From Streptomyces sp. SN-593 (GTDB taxonomy: Bacteria > Actinomycetota > Actinomycetes > Streptomycetales > Streptomycetaceae), in NCBI RefSeq assembly GCF_016756395.1, contig NZ_AP018365.1:7196001-7260000 (forward strand): a DNA stretch of 64,000 bases, written 5' to 3'. The notes under the pieces are model-generated. The model saw only the letters and a program-made list of their open reading frames with translations, was not told the DNA's origin and did no database searches. Shown here one piece after another: positions 8,503 through 20,900 of this stretch (positions are counted from its first letter, which is position 1; each line of letters starts with the position of its first letter). The translations under genes and the position numbers were made by a program.

Positions 8503-8784
8503 CCACCCCCGGGAGAGGGCCGCGGAACCGGCCGCCCGGCAGACGGAATTGCGCCGCGAATCCCGTACCGCTCCCGCCACCGGAACGACATCGGGAGGGT
8601 ATTCCCGACAGCCCGTTCCTGCGGCGCAGATCACACCGGACCACCGCGGACCCCGATCCCCGTGAGCGGCGACGCGCGCCCGGGAGGAGGGCGTCGACCA
8701 GGGGCGATCCCCGCGGACGGCGGCCGGGCACCCCGACCGGCCGCGACCGCCACCCGGAGGGCCCGCTCCCCGTCACCGACGGTC

Positions 8785-8836
8785 ACCCCTACCTGCGTTA
8801 GGGGTCAAAGGGAAGACCTCCAGGGGCCGTTAGGGG
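8785..8836 (+). promoter_or_regulatory. TTAGGGG operator pair upstream of the first PKS gene
   Basis: TTAGGGG lies at 8798 and 8830, exactly 32 bp apart, the same step as the 4010-4042 pair in the other promoter. ACCCCTA at 8785-8791 forms an inverted repeat with TAGGGGT at 8799-8805 around seven bases. The last site ends about 100 bp before the PKS start. The remaining noncoding sequence from 8503 to 8937 shows no gene; the promoter itself is not obvious from the bases. Confidence 0.5.
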
Positions 8837-8937
8837 GACGAAGTCCTTCCTTTCCGCAATAGCGTTCCCGCGGAGGACCAGAAGCCGGGCTCAGCGCAGG
8901 ACGCCGGGATCAGGGACGACCTAGGTAGGGGCGAGAA

Positions 8938-11900
8938 GTGACAGCCGAAGGCCACGCCGAATCGATGGACCACGAATTCTCCGACTCGGACGTCGCCGTC
9001 ATCGGAATGGCGTGCCGCCTCCCGCAGGCACCGGACCCCGCCGGCTTCTGGCGGCTGCTGCGCACCGGCACCAGCGCCGTCGGCGAGGTCCCCGCGGACC
9101 GCTGGCCCGACCGGCCCGGCAACGACGGCCACGACGACGCCCTGCGGGCCCTCGTCCGCCGCGGCGCCTTCATCGACGCGCCGGACGCCTTCGACGCGGC
9201 CTTCTTCGGCGTCTCGCCGCGCGAGAGCGCCGAGATGGACCCCCAGCAGCGCCTGGCCCTCGAACTCGGCTGGGAGGCACTGGAGGACGCCGGCGTCGTC
9301 CCCGAGACGCTGCGCGGCCTGCCGGTGGGCGTCTACGTCGGAGCGATGGCCAGCGACCACGCCCACCTGACCTCCCTGCGCAGCCCCCAGGCGCTCAACC
9401 ACCACACCATGGCCGGCACGCACCGGGCCGTCATCGCCAACCGCATCTCGTACTTCGCGGGACTGCGCGGGCCGAGCATGACCGTCGACACCGGCCAGTC
9501 CTCCTCCCTCGTCGCGGTCCACATGGCCTGCGAGGCGCTGCGCACCGGAGAGGCGCGGCTCGCCCTCGCCGGCGGCGTCAACCTCAACCTCACCGAGCAG
9601 ACGGCCCTCCTGGAGGCCCGGCTCGGCGCGCTGTCCCCCGACGGAAGGTGCTTCACCTTCGACGAGCGGGCCAACGGCTACGTCCGCGGCGAGGGCGGCG
9701 GCTTCGTCGTCCTCAAGCCCCTCCGGGACGCGCTGGCCGACGGCGACGACGTCTACTGCGTCATCCGCGGCAGCGCCGTCAACAACGACGGCGCCGGCGA
9801 CAGCCTGCTGGTGCCGACCGTGACCGGCCAGCGCGAGGTGCTCACCCGCGCCTACGACCGGGCCGGCATCGCCCCCGGCGCGGTGCAGTACGTCGAACTG
9901 CACGGAACCGGAACCAAGGTCGGCGACCCGGTCGAGGCCGAGGCCCTCGGCCATGCCCTCGGCACCGACCCCGACCGCGAACACCCCCTGCTCGTCGGCT
10001 CCGTGAAGACCAACGTCGGCCACCTGGAAGGCGCCGCCGGCATCACCGGCCTGCTCAAGGTCGCCCTCATGCTCAAGCACCGCCGGATCCCGGCCAGCCT
10101 GAACTTCCGACGGCTCAACCCCGACATCCGCGCCGACGAGTGGAACCTGCGGGTCGCCGCCGAACCCGGTCCGTGGCCGGAGCCCGCGGGCACGCTGCAC
10201 GCCGGCGTGTCCTCGTTCGGCATGGGCGGCACCAACTGCCACGTCGTGCTCAGCTCCCCGGTGCGGGCCGAGGCCCCGCCCGCCCCCGAGACCGCCCCCG
10301 GCCCCGCGGCCGACGCGCACCCCGGCCCCGCCGAACTCGCCCTCGTCGTGTCCGCCAAGTCCCCGGCGGCCCTGCGCGCCCAGGCCGAACTGCTGCTGGA
10401 CCGGATGGCCGCCGACCCCGCGCCGGACCCCGCCGATGTCGCCTGGTCGCTGGTCGGCTCGCGCTCCGCCTTCCCCCACCGCGCCGTCGTCGTCGGCCGC
10501 GAAGCGCAGGAGCTGACCACCGGACTCGCCGCCCTGGCCGCGGGCGAGCCCGCCGCCGGACTCGTCCAGGGCCACGCGCGGCCCGACCACCGGGTGGCGT
10601 TCGTCTTCCCCGGCCAGGGCGCCCAGTGGACCGGCATGGCGACCGGGCTGATGGCGGACTCACCGGTCTTCCGCGCGGCGATCGAGGAGTGCGCCCAGGC
10701 GCTGCGCCCCTACGTCGACTGGTCGCTCACCGACGTCCTCGACGACCGGGCCGCCCTCGAACGCGTCGACGTGGTCCAACCCGCGCTGTGGGCCGTCATG
10801 GTCTCCCTCGCCCGACTGTGGCGCTGGATGGGCGTCGAACCCGCCGCCGTCGTGGGGCACTCCCAGGGCGAGATCGCCGCCGCCTGCGTCGCCGGCGGCC
10901 TGTCCCTGGACGACGGCGCCCGCGTGGTGGCCCTGCGCAGCCAGGCCATCGCCCAGACCCTCACCGGCCGCGGCGGCATGGCCGTCGTGGCACTGCCCGC
11001 CCCCGAGGCCGCGGACCTCATCGCCCCCTGGGACGGCCGGCTGTCCATCGCCACGGTCAACGGCCCCGGCTCGGTCGTCGTGTCCGGCGAGTCCGCGGCC
11101 GTCGGGGAACTGGCGGCGCGGTGCGCGGACACCGGGATCCGGGTCCGCCCGGTCTCCGTGGACTACGCCTCGCACTCCGCGGCCGTCGAGGAGATCGAGG
11201 ACCGGCTGCTCGCCGACCTGGCACCGCTGCGCCCGCGCGCGGGCACGGTGCCGATGTACTCCTCCGTGACCGGCGCCCCCGTGGACACCACGGAACTCGA
11301 CGCCCGCTACTGGTACCGCAACCTCCGGCAGACGGTGCGGTTCGAGACCGCCACCCGCGCGCTCGCCGCCGACGGGATATCGGTCCTGGTCGAGGTCAGC
11401 CCGCACCCGGTGCTCACCGTGCCGGTCCAGGACACCCTGGACTCCCTCGGCGAGGCGGACGGCCAGGACGGCGCGGCCGGTCCCGACGGCCGCACCGGAC
11501 CCGGCGGCCCCGACGCGGCCGCGGGCCGCACGGCCGTCGTCACCGGCAGCCTGCGCCGCGACCAGGGCGGCCTGGACCGCTTCCTCACCTCGGTCGCCCA
11601 GGTCCACGTGCACGGCGTGCCCGTCGCGTGGGCCGCCCTCTTCGAGGGCTCGCGGCCGCGGCGGATCAAGCTGCCCACGTACGCCTTCCAGCGCGACCGG
11701 CACTCCGTCATCGGCCTCGGCCAGGAGCCCGTCCGGCTCCTGGAGGCCGATGCCGGCGCCACGCCCGGGCTCGCGCCCGCCACCGGCGACCAGGACGACG
11801 CGTTCCTCGGCAAGCTGGCCCCGATGTCCGCCAAGGAGCGCGACGCCCACCTGCTCTCGGTGGTCCGCGACCACGCCGCCGCCCTGCTCGGCCACCGCGG

Positions 11901-14900
11901 CGGTGCCGACGTGGACCCCACCGTGCCCTTCCGGTCGGCGGGGTTCGACTCGATGACCGCGGTCGACCTGCGCAACCGGTTGCAGAGCGCCACCGGCCTG
12001 CCCATCCCGAGCAGCATGGTGTTCGACTACCCCACGCCCGCCCGCCTCGCGGCCTTCCTGGCCGGCCGGCTCGGCGGCACCCGGTCCGCCGACGACACCG
12101 CGCTCCCGCTGCCCGCCGCCCCGGTCGCCGACGATCCGCTGGTCATCGTGGGCATGTCCTGCCGCTTCCCCGGCGGCGTCGCCGGCCCCGAGCAGATGTG
12201 GGACCTCGTCATCGGTGAGCGCGACGCGATCACCGGCTTCCCGACCGACCGCGACTGGGACCTGGAACACCTCTACGGCCCCGACACCGCGGGCCGCCTG
12301 GCCGGCGGGTTCGTGGAGGGGGCGTTGGACTTCGATGCGGGGTTCTTCGCGATGTCGCCGCGTGAGGCGTTGGCGACGGATCCTCAGCAGCGGTTGTTGT
12401 TGGAGGGGTCGTGGGAGGCGTTGGAGCATGCGGGGATTGATCCGGTGTCGTTGGCGGGTTCGGCGACGGGGGTGTTCGTCGGCAGTTACCAGTCCGGTTA
12501 TGCGGAGGTGGTGTCGGCGGCGTTGGTGGATGCGGATGCGGATGCGCAGTTGTTGACGGGTGGTGCGCAGAGTGTGTTGTCGGGGCGGGTGGCGTATGCG
12601 TTGGGGTTGGTGGGTCCGGCGGTGACGGTGGACACGGCGTGTTCGTCGTCTTTGGTGGCGTTGCATTTGGCGGGTCAGGCGTTGCGGGGTGGGGAGTGCT
12701 CGCTGGCGTTGGTGGCGGGTGTGACGGTGAATGCGTTGCCGCACACGTTTGTGGGGTTCTCGCAGCAGGGTGGGTTGTCGGCTGATGGTCGGTGCAAGGC
12801 GTTCGCGGAGGCGGCGGACGGGACGGGTTTCAGTGAGGGGATGGGGGTGTTGGTTGTCGAGCGTTTGTCTGATGCGGAGCGGAACGGGCATCGGGTGTTG
12901 GCGGTGGTGCGGTCGAGTGCGGTGAACCAGGACGGTGCGTCGAACGGGTTGACGGCGCCGAACGGTCCGTCGCAGCAGCGGGTGATCCGGCAGGCGCTGG
13001 CGGCTGCGGGGTTGTCGTCGGGGGATGTGGATGTGGTGGAGGGGCATGGCACGGGCACGACGTTGGGCGACCCGATCGAGGCTCAGGCGGTGTTGGCGAC
13101 CTACGGCCAGGATCGGTCGGAGGAGCGGCCGTTGTTGTTGGGGTCGTTGAAGTCGAACATCGGTCATACGCAGGCGGCTGCGGGTGTGGCGGGTGTGATC
13201 AAGATGGTGTTGGCGATGCGGCATGGGGTGGTGCCGCGGACGTTGCATGTGGATGAGCCGTCGTCGCATGTGGACTGGGGCCAGGGTCGGGTGCGGTTGC
13301 TGACGGAGTCGGTGGCATGGCCGGAGAGCGGTCGTCCGCGGCGGGCGGGTGTGTCGTCGTTCGGGATCTCGGGGACGAACGCGCACGTGATCTTGGAGGC
13401 GGCTCCCGCGGTGGAGTCCGAGGTCGAGGTGGAGGTCGCGGGAGGGGCTGGGGCCGAGCACGCCTCCGAGACGGTGTGGGTGGTGTCGGGTCGTTCGGAG
13501 GGGGCGTTGCGGGCGCAGGCGGAGCGGCTGTTGTCGGTGGCCGAGGGGCTGGATCCGGTGGATGTGGGTGGGGCGTTGTTGTCGCGGTCGGTGTTCGAGC
13601 ACCGTGCGGTGGTGGTGGGCAGTGGGCGTGAGGAACTGACGGCGGGGTTGCGGGCGTTGGCGGCCGGTGAGGCGGCGGGGAACGCGGTGGAGGGTGTGGC
13701 GCGGAGTGGTCGTCGGGTGGCGGTGTTGTTCGCGGGTCAGGGTGCGCAGCGGCTGGGGATGGGCCGCCGGCTGCACGAGGAGTCGTCGGTGTTCGCGGCG
13801 GCTTTCGACGAGGTGGTGGCGGAGTTGGACCGGCACCTCGACGTTCCGTTGCGGGAGGTGGTGTGGGGTGAGGACGCGGAGGCGTTGAACTCGACGGGTT
13901 GGGCGCAGCCGGCGTTGTTCGCCGTCGAGGTGGCGCTGTTCCGGCTGCTCGAATCCTTTGGCGTCACACCGGATTACCTGCTGGGGCACTCCATTGGTGA
14001 GGTGGCTGCGGCTTACGTCGCCGGGGTGTTTGATCTGGTGGATGCGTGTCGGTTGGTGGGGGCGCGGGCGCGTTTGATGCAGGCGCTTCCGGTGGGTGGG
14101 GCGATGGTGGCGGTTGCCGCGCCGGAGGAGGAGGTGCTGCCGCATCTGTCGGACGGGGTGTCGGTGGCGGCGGTGAACGCGCCGGGTTCGGTGGTGGTCT
14201 CCGGTGAGGAGTCCGCTGTGCTCGCGGTCGGTGAGCATTTCAAGGCGTTGGGGGTGAAGACGACTCGGCTGCGCGTCTCGCACGCCTTCCATTCGGCGTT
14301 GATGGAGCCGATGGTGGACGACTTCCTGGCGGCGATCGCGGATGTGTCGTTCTCGGAGCCGCGGATTGCGGTGGTGTCGAATCTGACGGGTGAGCCGGCG
14401 GATATGACGTCGCCGAAGTACTGGGCGCAGCAGGTGCGTTCGGGGGTGCGGTTCGCGGACGGTGTGGCGTGGTTGACGGCGCAGGGTGTGGACGTGTTCG
14501 TGGATGCGGGTCCTGATGGTGTGGTGGCGGGTCTGGCGCAGGCCAACGCGTCGGATGCGGTGGCGGTGGCGTTGATGCGCAAGGATCGTGGTGATGTGCG
14601 GACGGTGTTCCACGCGGTGGGGCAGTTGTTCGTGGAGGGTGTGCCGGTCGGGTGGGAGACGTTGTTCGCCGGTGCGGGGCCCCGTCGGGTGGATCTGCCG
14701 ACGTATGCGTTCCAGCGCCGCCGTTACTGGCCGCAGGCGTCCCTCGCGGGCGGCGACGTGATCGCCGCCGGTCTGGCGTCCGCCGAGCACCCGTTGCTGA
14801 GCGCGGTGGTGTCGGTGCCCGGTTCGGGTGCCGTCGTGCTGACCTCGCGGCTCTCGGCACGTACACAGCCGTGGCTGGCCGGCCACGCCGTCCAGGGGAC

Positions 14901-17900
14901 GGTGGTCTTCCCCGGTGCCGGTCTCGTGGAGCTGGCGATCCGCGGCGCGGACGCCGTGGGCGCGGGCGGGCTGCGGGAGTTGGAGGTGGAAGCCCCGCTG
15001 GTCGTTCCGGAGACCGCGAGCGTCCAGGTCCAGGTCGTCGTGGCGGACGGCCGGCTGGAGATCTACTCGCGCGCCACCGACGACGACCCGTGGACCCGGC
15101 ACGCGACCGCCGTGCTCGGTGACGCCCTCGCCGCCGGGGCGGCCGACTGGCCGTGGCCGCCCGCCGCGGACTCGCGCGTGGACCTCCCCGACCTCTCCGA
15201 GGCGACCGACGGTGACGGTCTCGCGGACGGCCCGGCCCTCCAGGGGCTGCGGCAGGTCTGGCAGGCCGACGGCGAGGTCTTCGCCGAGGTGGCCGTGGCA
15301 GAGAACGAGGCCGACCGGGCGCGCAAGTTCGGCGTTCACCCGGACCTGCTGGAGGCGGCCCTCCGGGCGAGCGCCTTCGCGGAGCCGGACCCCGTCCCGG
15401 CCGGGCGGGTGTGGACCGGCTTCGCCGACGTGACCCTGCACGCCGAGGGCGCGACGGCGGCACGCGCCCGGGTGGTCCGTACGGGCCCGGACCGCGTGAG
15501 CGTGGAACTCTTCGACGGCAACGGCGAGCCGGTGCTGTCCATCGGCTCCGTGACGCTGGGCGCGGCTCCCGCCTCCGGACCCTTGGCCGCCTCCCGGAAC
15601 GGGACGGCGCTGGCCCTCGACTGGCCGGCGCTGCCCGCGGCGGAGACCGGCGCGGACTCCGCCGAGGGCGCGGGAGTTCCGGACGGAGTGGACGCTCCGG
15701 GCGGCCCGGCGTTCGCGTTCGTCCAGGCGCCCACGGCCGACCCTTCGTGGCTGCCGGAACCGGCGTACCCGCACCTCGACGGCGTCCTCGCCGACGGCAA
15801 CCCGCCGCGGTACGTGGTGCTCGCCGTGTCGGGCGGGGCGCCCGACGACATGGTGCGGGCCGTGCACGCCACGACGCGGTGGGCCCTGGAGCAGCTTCAG
15901 TCCTGGCTGGCCGAGGAGCGCTTCGCCGACACCACCCTGGTCGCGCTCACCCGCGGCGCGGTCTCCGCGGGCCACGACGAGCCCGTGCCGGACCTCGGCG
16001 CGGCCGCGGTGTGGGGGCTGCTGCGCACCGCGCAGAGGGAGCACCCGGGCCGGGTCGTCCTCGTGGACACGGAGCCCGGCATCGACCTCGACGTCCGGCG
16101 GCTGGCGCTGGCGCTGCGCGGCGGCGAGCCGCAACTCGCCCTGCGCGGCGAGGAGATCCGCGCGGCGCGGCTGGTCCGCGTCACCGCGCAGGACGCACCC
16201 GAGGCGCGCCCGGAGCCCGAGGGCACGGTGCTGGTCACGGGCGGTACGGGTGGTCTGGGCCGTGAGGTGGCGCGTCACCTGGTGGCGGTGCACGGGGTGC
16301 GGAGTCTGCTGCTGCTGAGTCGTCGGGGTCTGGCGGCCGAGGGTGCGCGGGAGTTGGTCGAGGAGTTGGGCGCGCTGGGCGCGGAGGTCGTGGTCGGGGC
16401 GTGTGACGTCGCGGATCGTGCGGCGCTGGCGGAGGTGCTCGCGGGTGTGCGGCTGACGGGTGTGGTGCACACGGCCGGTGTGGTGGACGACGGTCTGGTG
16501 TCGTCGTTGACCGCTGAACGCCTGGACCGGGTGCTCGTGCCCAAGGTGGACGCGGCCTGGCACCTGCACGAGCTGACCGCCGGGGCGGACCTGGCGTTCT
16601 TCGCCGTGTTCTCCTCGCTGTCCGGCATCCTCGGCAACCCCGGTCAGGCCAACTACGCGGCCGGCAACGTCTTCCTCGACGCGCTGATGCAGGCCCGGCG
16701 CCACGCCGGTCTGCCCGGCGTCTCGATGGCCTGGGGCGCCTGGACGCAGGACGTGGGCCTGACCGCCGCGCTCACCGAGGCCGACATGCGCCGGCTGGCC
16801 CGCTCGGGCATGCGGCCGCTGTCGGTGCCGGAGGGCCTGGCCCTCTTCGACCGCGCTCTCGCGTCCGACCGGGCACTCCTCGGACTCGCCAGCCTGGACC
16901 TCGCCGCCCTCCGGGCCCGCGACGACCTGCCCGTCTTCCGTTCGCTGGCGGGCGGCCGGGCCCGGCGCCGGGCCGGGGAGCAGCAGCTCGCCGGCGGCCT
17001 GGCCGAGCGGATGGCCCGGCTGACCGAGCCGGAACGCGAGGACTTCCTCCTCACCCTCATCCGCGACCACGCGGCGGCCGTCCTCGGCCACGCGTCGGGC
17101 CAGCACCTGAACGTCACCACGGCGTTCCGGGAGATGGGCTTCGACTCGCTGATGGGCGTCGAACTGCGCAACCGCGTCAAGCGCGGCACCGGCCTGCCGG
17201 TGGCGGACTCGATGGTCTACGACTACCCGACGCCGCTGCGGCTCGCCCAGTACCTGGCGAGCCTGATGGGCGGCGTCGAGGTCCGGGCGGGCGGTGCCAC
17301 GCCGGCCCGCGCGCTCGCCGACGACGACCGACTGGCGATCGTGGGCATGGCCTGCCGCTTCCCCGGCGGGGTCACCAACCCCGACGAGCTGTGGAAGCTC
17401 ATCGCCGAGGGCGGCGACGCCATCGCCGGGTTCCCCGACGACCGCGGCTGGGACGTCGAGCAGCTCTACGACGCGGAGGGCACCCGGAGCGGAAGCTCCG
17501 TCACCCGCAGCGGCGGGTTCGTCGAGGCCGACGGGTTCGACAGCGCCTTCTTCGGCATCTCGCCCCGCGAGGCCCTGGCGATGGACCCCCAGCAGCGGCT
17601 GCTGCTGGAGAGCTCGTGGGAGGCGCTGGAGGACGCGGGGATCGACCCGCAGTCCCTGGCCGGCAGCTCCACCGCGGTCGTGTTCGGCATCAGCCAGTCG
17701 CACTACGGCGAGCTGGTCAGGCCGCTGGAGGAGACCCAGGGCCACCTGCTGACCGGCGGCGCCTTCAGCGTCGCGTCCGGCCGGGTGGCGTACACGCTGG
17801 GTCTCGAAGGCCCCGCGGTGACGGTGGACACGGCCTGCTCGTCGTCCCTGGTGGCACTGCACCTGGCCGGGCAGGCACTGCGGGCCGGCGAGTGCTCGAT

Positions 17901-20900
17901 GGCGCTGGCCGGCGGTGTGACGGTGATGGCGACGCCGGGCACCTTCGTGGAGTTCAGCCGGCAGGGCGGTCTGTCGGCCGACGGCCGGTGCAGGGCGTTC
18001 GCGGACGGTGCGGACGGCACCGGCTGGTCCGAGGGCGTCGGTGTGCTGGTGGTGGAGCGGTTGTCGGACGCGGAGCGCAACGGGCACCGGGTGCTGGCGG
18101 TCGTACGTGCCAGCGCGGTGAACCAGGACGGCGCGTCGAACGGCTTGACGGCGCCGAACGGTCCGTCCCAACAGCGGGTGATCCGGCAGGCGTTGGCGGC
18201 GGCCGGGCTCAACTCCGGTGACGTGGACGCCGTGGAGGCGCACGGCACGGGCACCCGGCTCGGCGACCCCATCGAGGCGCAGGCGCTGCTGTCCACGTAC
18301 GGCCAGGACCGGCCGGAGGAACGGCCCTTGTGGCTGGGGTCGTTGAAGTCGAACATCGGTCATACGCAGGCGGCGGCGGGTGTCGCGGGCGTGATCAAGA
18401 TGGTGCTGGCGATGCGGCACGGGGTGCTGCCGCAGACGTTGCACGTGGACGAGCCGAGTTCGCGCGTGGACTGGGACCAGGGTCGGGTGCGGTTGCTGAC
18501 GGAGTCGGTGGCCTGGCCGGAGAGCGGTCGCCCGCGGCGGGCGGGCGTGTCGTCGTTCGGGATGTCGGGGACGAACGCGCACGTGATCCTGGAGGCCCCG
18601 GCGACCCCGGAGCCCCCGGCGGGCGCGGCGGTCCCGGCCGGGATCGAGCCCGGCACCGCGGCGGACGCCGATCCGCAACAGGGCGCCGTTTCGCCGGCCG
18701 TGGGATGGGTGCTCTCCGCCCGCTCCGAGGACGGGCTACGGGGTCAGGCGGGTCGTCTGCTGGCGGCTGTGGAGTCGTCCGGGTCGGCGGGTTCGGTGGA
18801 GCCGGTGGATGTGGGTGCGGCGTTGTTGTCGCGTTCGCTGTTCGACCACCGGGCGGTGGTGGTGGGTGCGGATCGTGAGCAACTGGTGTCGGGTGTGCGG
18901 GCGTTGGCGGCGGGTGAGCCGGCCGGGAACCTGGTGGGCGGCGCTGCCGGCGGTGGTCAGGAGCGTCGGGTGGTGTTCGTCTTCCCGGGGCAGGGTGCGC
19001 AGTGGGTGGGTATGGCGGAGGGTCTGCTGAATTCCTCGTCGGTGTTCCGGGAGTCGATGGAGTTGTGTGGGGAGGCGTTGAGGCCTTTTGTGGAGTGGGA
19101 TTTGTTGGGGGTGTTGGGTGAGGGGGATGAGGTGGTGTTGGGGCGGGTTGATGTGGTGCAGCCGGTGTTGTGGGCGGTGATGGTGTCGTTGGCTGCGGTG
19201 TGGCGTTCGTGGGGTGTGGTGCCGGCTGCGGTGGTGGGGCATTCGCAGGGGGAGATTGCGGCGGCGTGTGTGGCGGGGGGTTTGTCGTTGGGTGATGGTG
19301 CGCGGGTGGTGGCGTTGCGGAGTCGGGCGATTGCGGGGGCGTTGGCGGGTAGGGGTGGGATGGTGGCGGTGTCGTTGCCGGTGGAGGGTGTGCGGGGGTT
19401 GTTGTCGGGGGGTTTGTCGGTGGCGGTGGTGAACAGTCCTGGTGGTGTGGTGGTGGCGGGTCCGGTGGAGGAGTTGGATGCGTTGTTGGTGGTGTGTGAG
19501 GAGCGGGGGGTGCGGGCGCGTCGGGTGCCGGTGGATTATGCGTCGCATTCGGTGTTTGTGGAGTTGATCGAGGATCGGGTGTTGGCGGATTTGGCGGGGT
19601 TGGCGCCGGTGTCGGGTTCGGTGCCGATGTATTCGTCGGTGTCGGGTGAGCGGGTGGATACGGCGGGTTTGGATGGGGGGTATTGGTATCGGAATTTGCG
19701 GCAGACGGTGGAGTTCGAGCGGGCGACGCGGGCGTTGGCGGCGGATGGTTTCTCGGTGTTTGTTGAGGTGAGTCCGCATCCGGTGTTGACGGTGGCGGTG
19801 CAGGACACGTTGGGTGAGGGTGTGGTGGCGGCGGGTACGTTGCGTCGTCATGAGGGTGGGTTGGACCGGTTCCTGTTGTCGGCCGCGGAGCTGTTCGTGC
19901 ACGGCGTCCCCGTGACGTGGAACGGTCTGTTCGCGGACCGGAAGCCGCGGCCGGTGAGCCTGCCGACGTACGCCTTCCAGCACCAGCGGTACTGGCCGCA
20001 GCCTTCGTTGGTGGCGGGGGACGTGGCGGCTGCGGGTCTGGTGTCGGCGGAGCATCCGTTGCTGGGTGCCGTGGTGTCGGTGCCCGGCTCGGACACCGTG
20101 GTGTTGACGTCGCGGTTGTCGTTGCGGGCGCAGCCGTGGTTGGGGGACCACGCGGTGCACGGGACGGTGATCTTCCCGGGGACGGGGTTCGTGGAGCTGG
20201 CGATCCGCGGTGCGGACGCCGCCGGCGCGGGCCGGCTTCGGGAGCTGATCGTGGAGGCGCCGCTGGCCGTTCCGGCCGGCGGAAGCGTCCAGGTCCAGGT
20301 GGTCGCCGACGCCGAGGACCACACCGTCGCCGTCTACGCCCGAGCCGACGAGGACGAGCCGTGGACCCGGCACGCGATCGGCGCCGTCGACGACGAGACA
20401 GCGGGCGTGGACACCGCGGACCTGGCCGGGGAGTGGCCGCCGGCGGGCAGCACGCCGGTGGACCTGGAGGACTTCTACCAGCGCAGCGCCGACAGCGGGT
20501 TCGGCTACGGCCCGGTCTTCCAGGGCCTGACCCGGGCATGGCGCCTCGACGGCCGTATCTACGCCGAGGCCGCCCTGCCCGACGACCAGGCGGCCGCCGC
20601 AACGGCGTTCGGCATCCACCCGGCGCTGCTGGACGCGGCCCTGCACCCGAACACCTTCGCCGACCTCGAACCCACCGAACTCGGCCGGCTGCCCTTCACG
20701 TTCGACGACGTCACCCTGCACGCCACCGGCGCGAGGGCCGTACGGATACGGATGGCGCGCACGGGACCGGACTCCGTCACGGCCGTCCTGGCCGACGAGA
20801 CCGGCGCGCCCGTCCTGTCGATCGGCTCGCTGGTCATGCGTCCGGTCCCGGAGCAGGTCCTCGGCGGGGCCCGGGCCCCGGAGACGATGCTCGCCCTGGT

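Larger units (their letters stand above)
12130..17277 (+). other. Module 1: KS-AT(malonyl)-DH(damaged)-KR(B)-ACP
   Basis: KS Cys1235. AT with GHSIGE (Ser1685) and HAFH (1782-1785), malonyl type. DH keeps His1983 in [10 protein letters not shown], but the usual YGPxF motif reads DGPAL and the catalytic Asp is Glu2139 (HPDLLEAAL); it is probably inactive. KR has the cofactor loop [11 protein letters not shown] (B-type) and catalytic Tyr2573. ACP Ser2737. Expected output: beta-hydroxy rather than ene, at the future C15. Confidence 0.85.
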
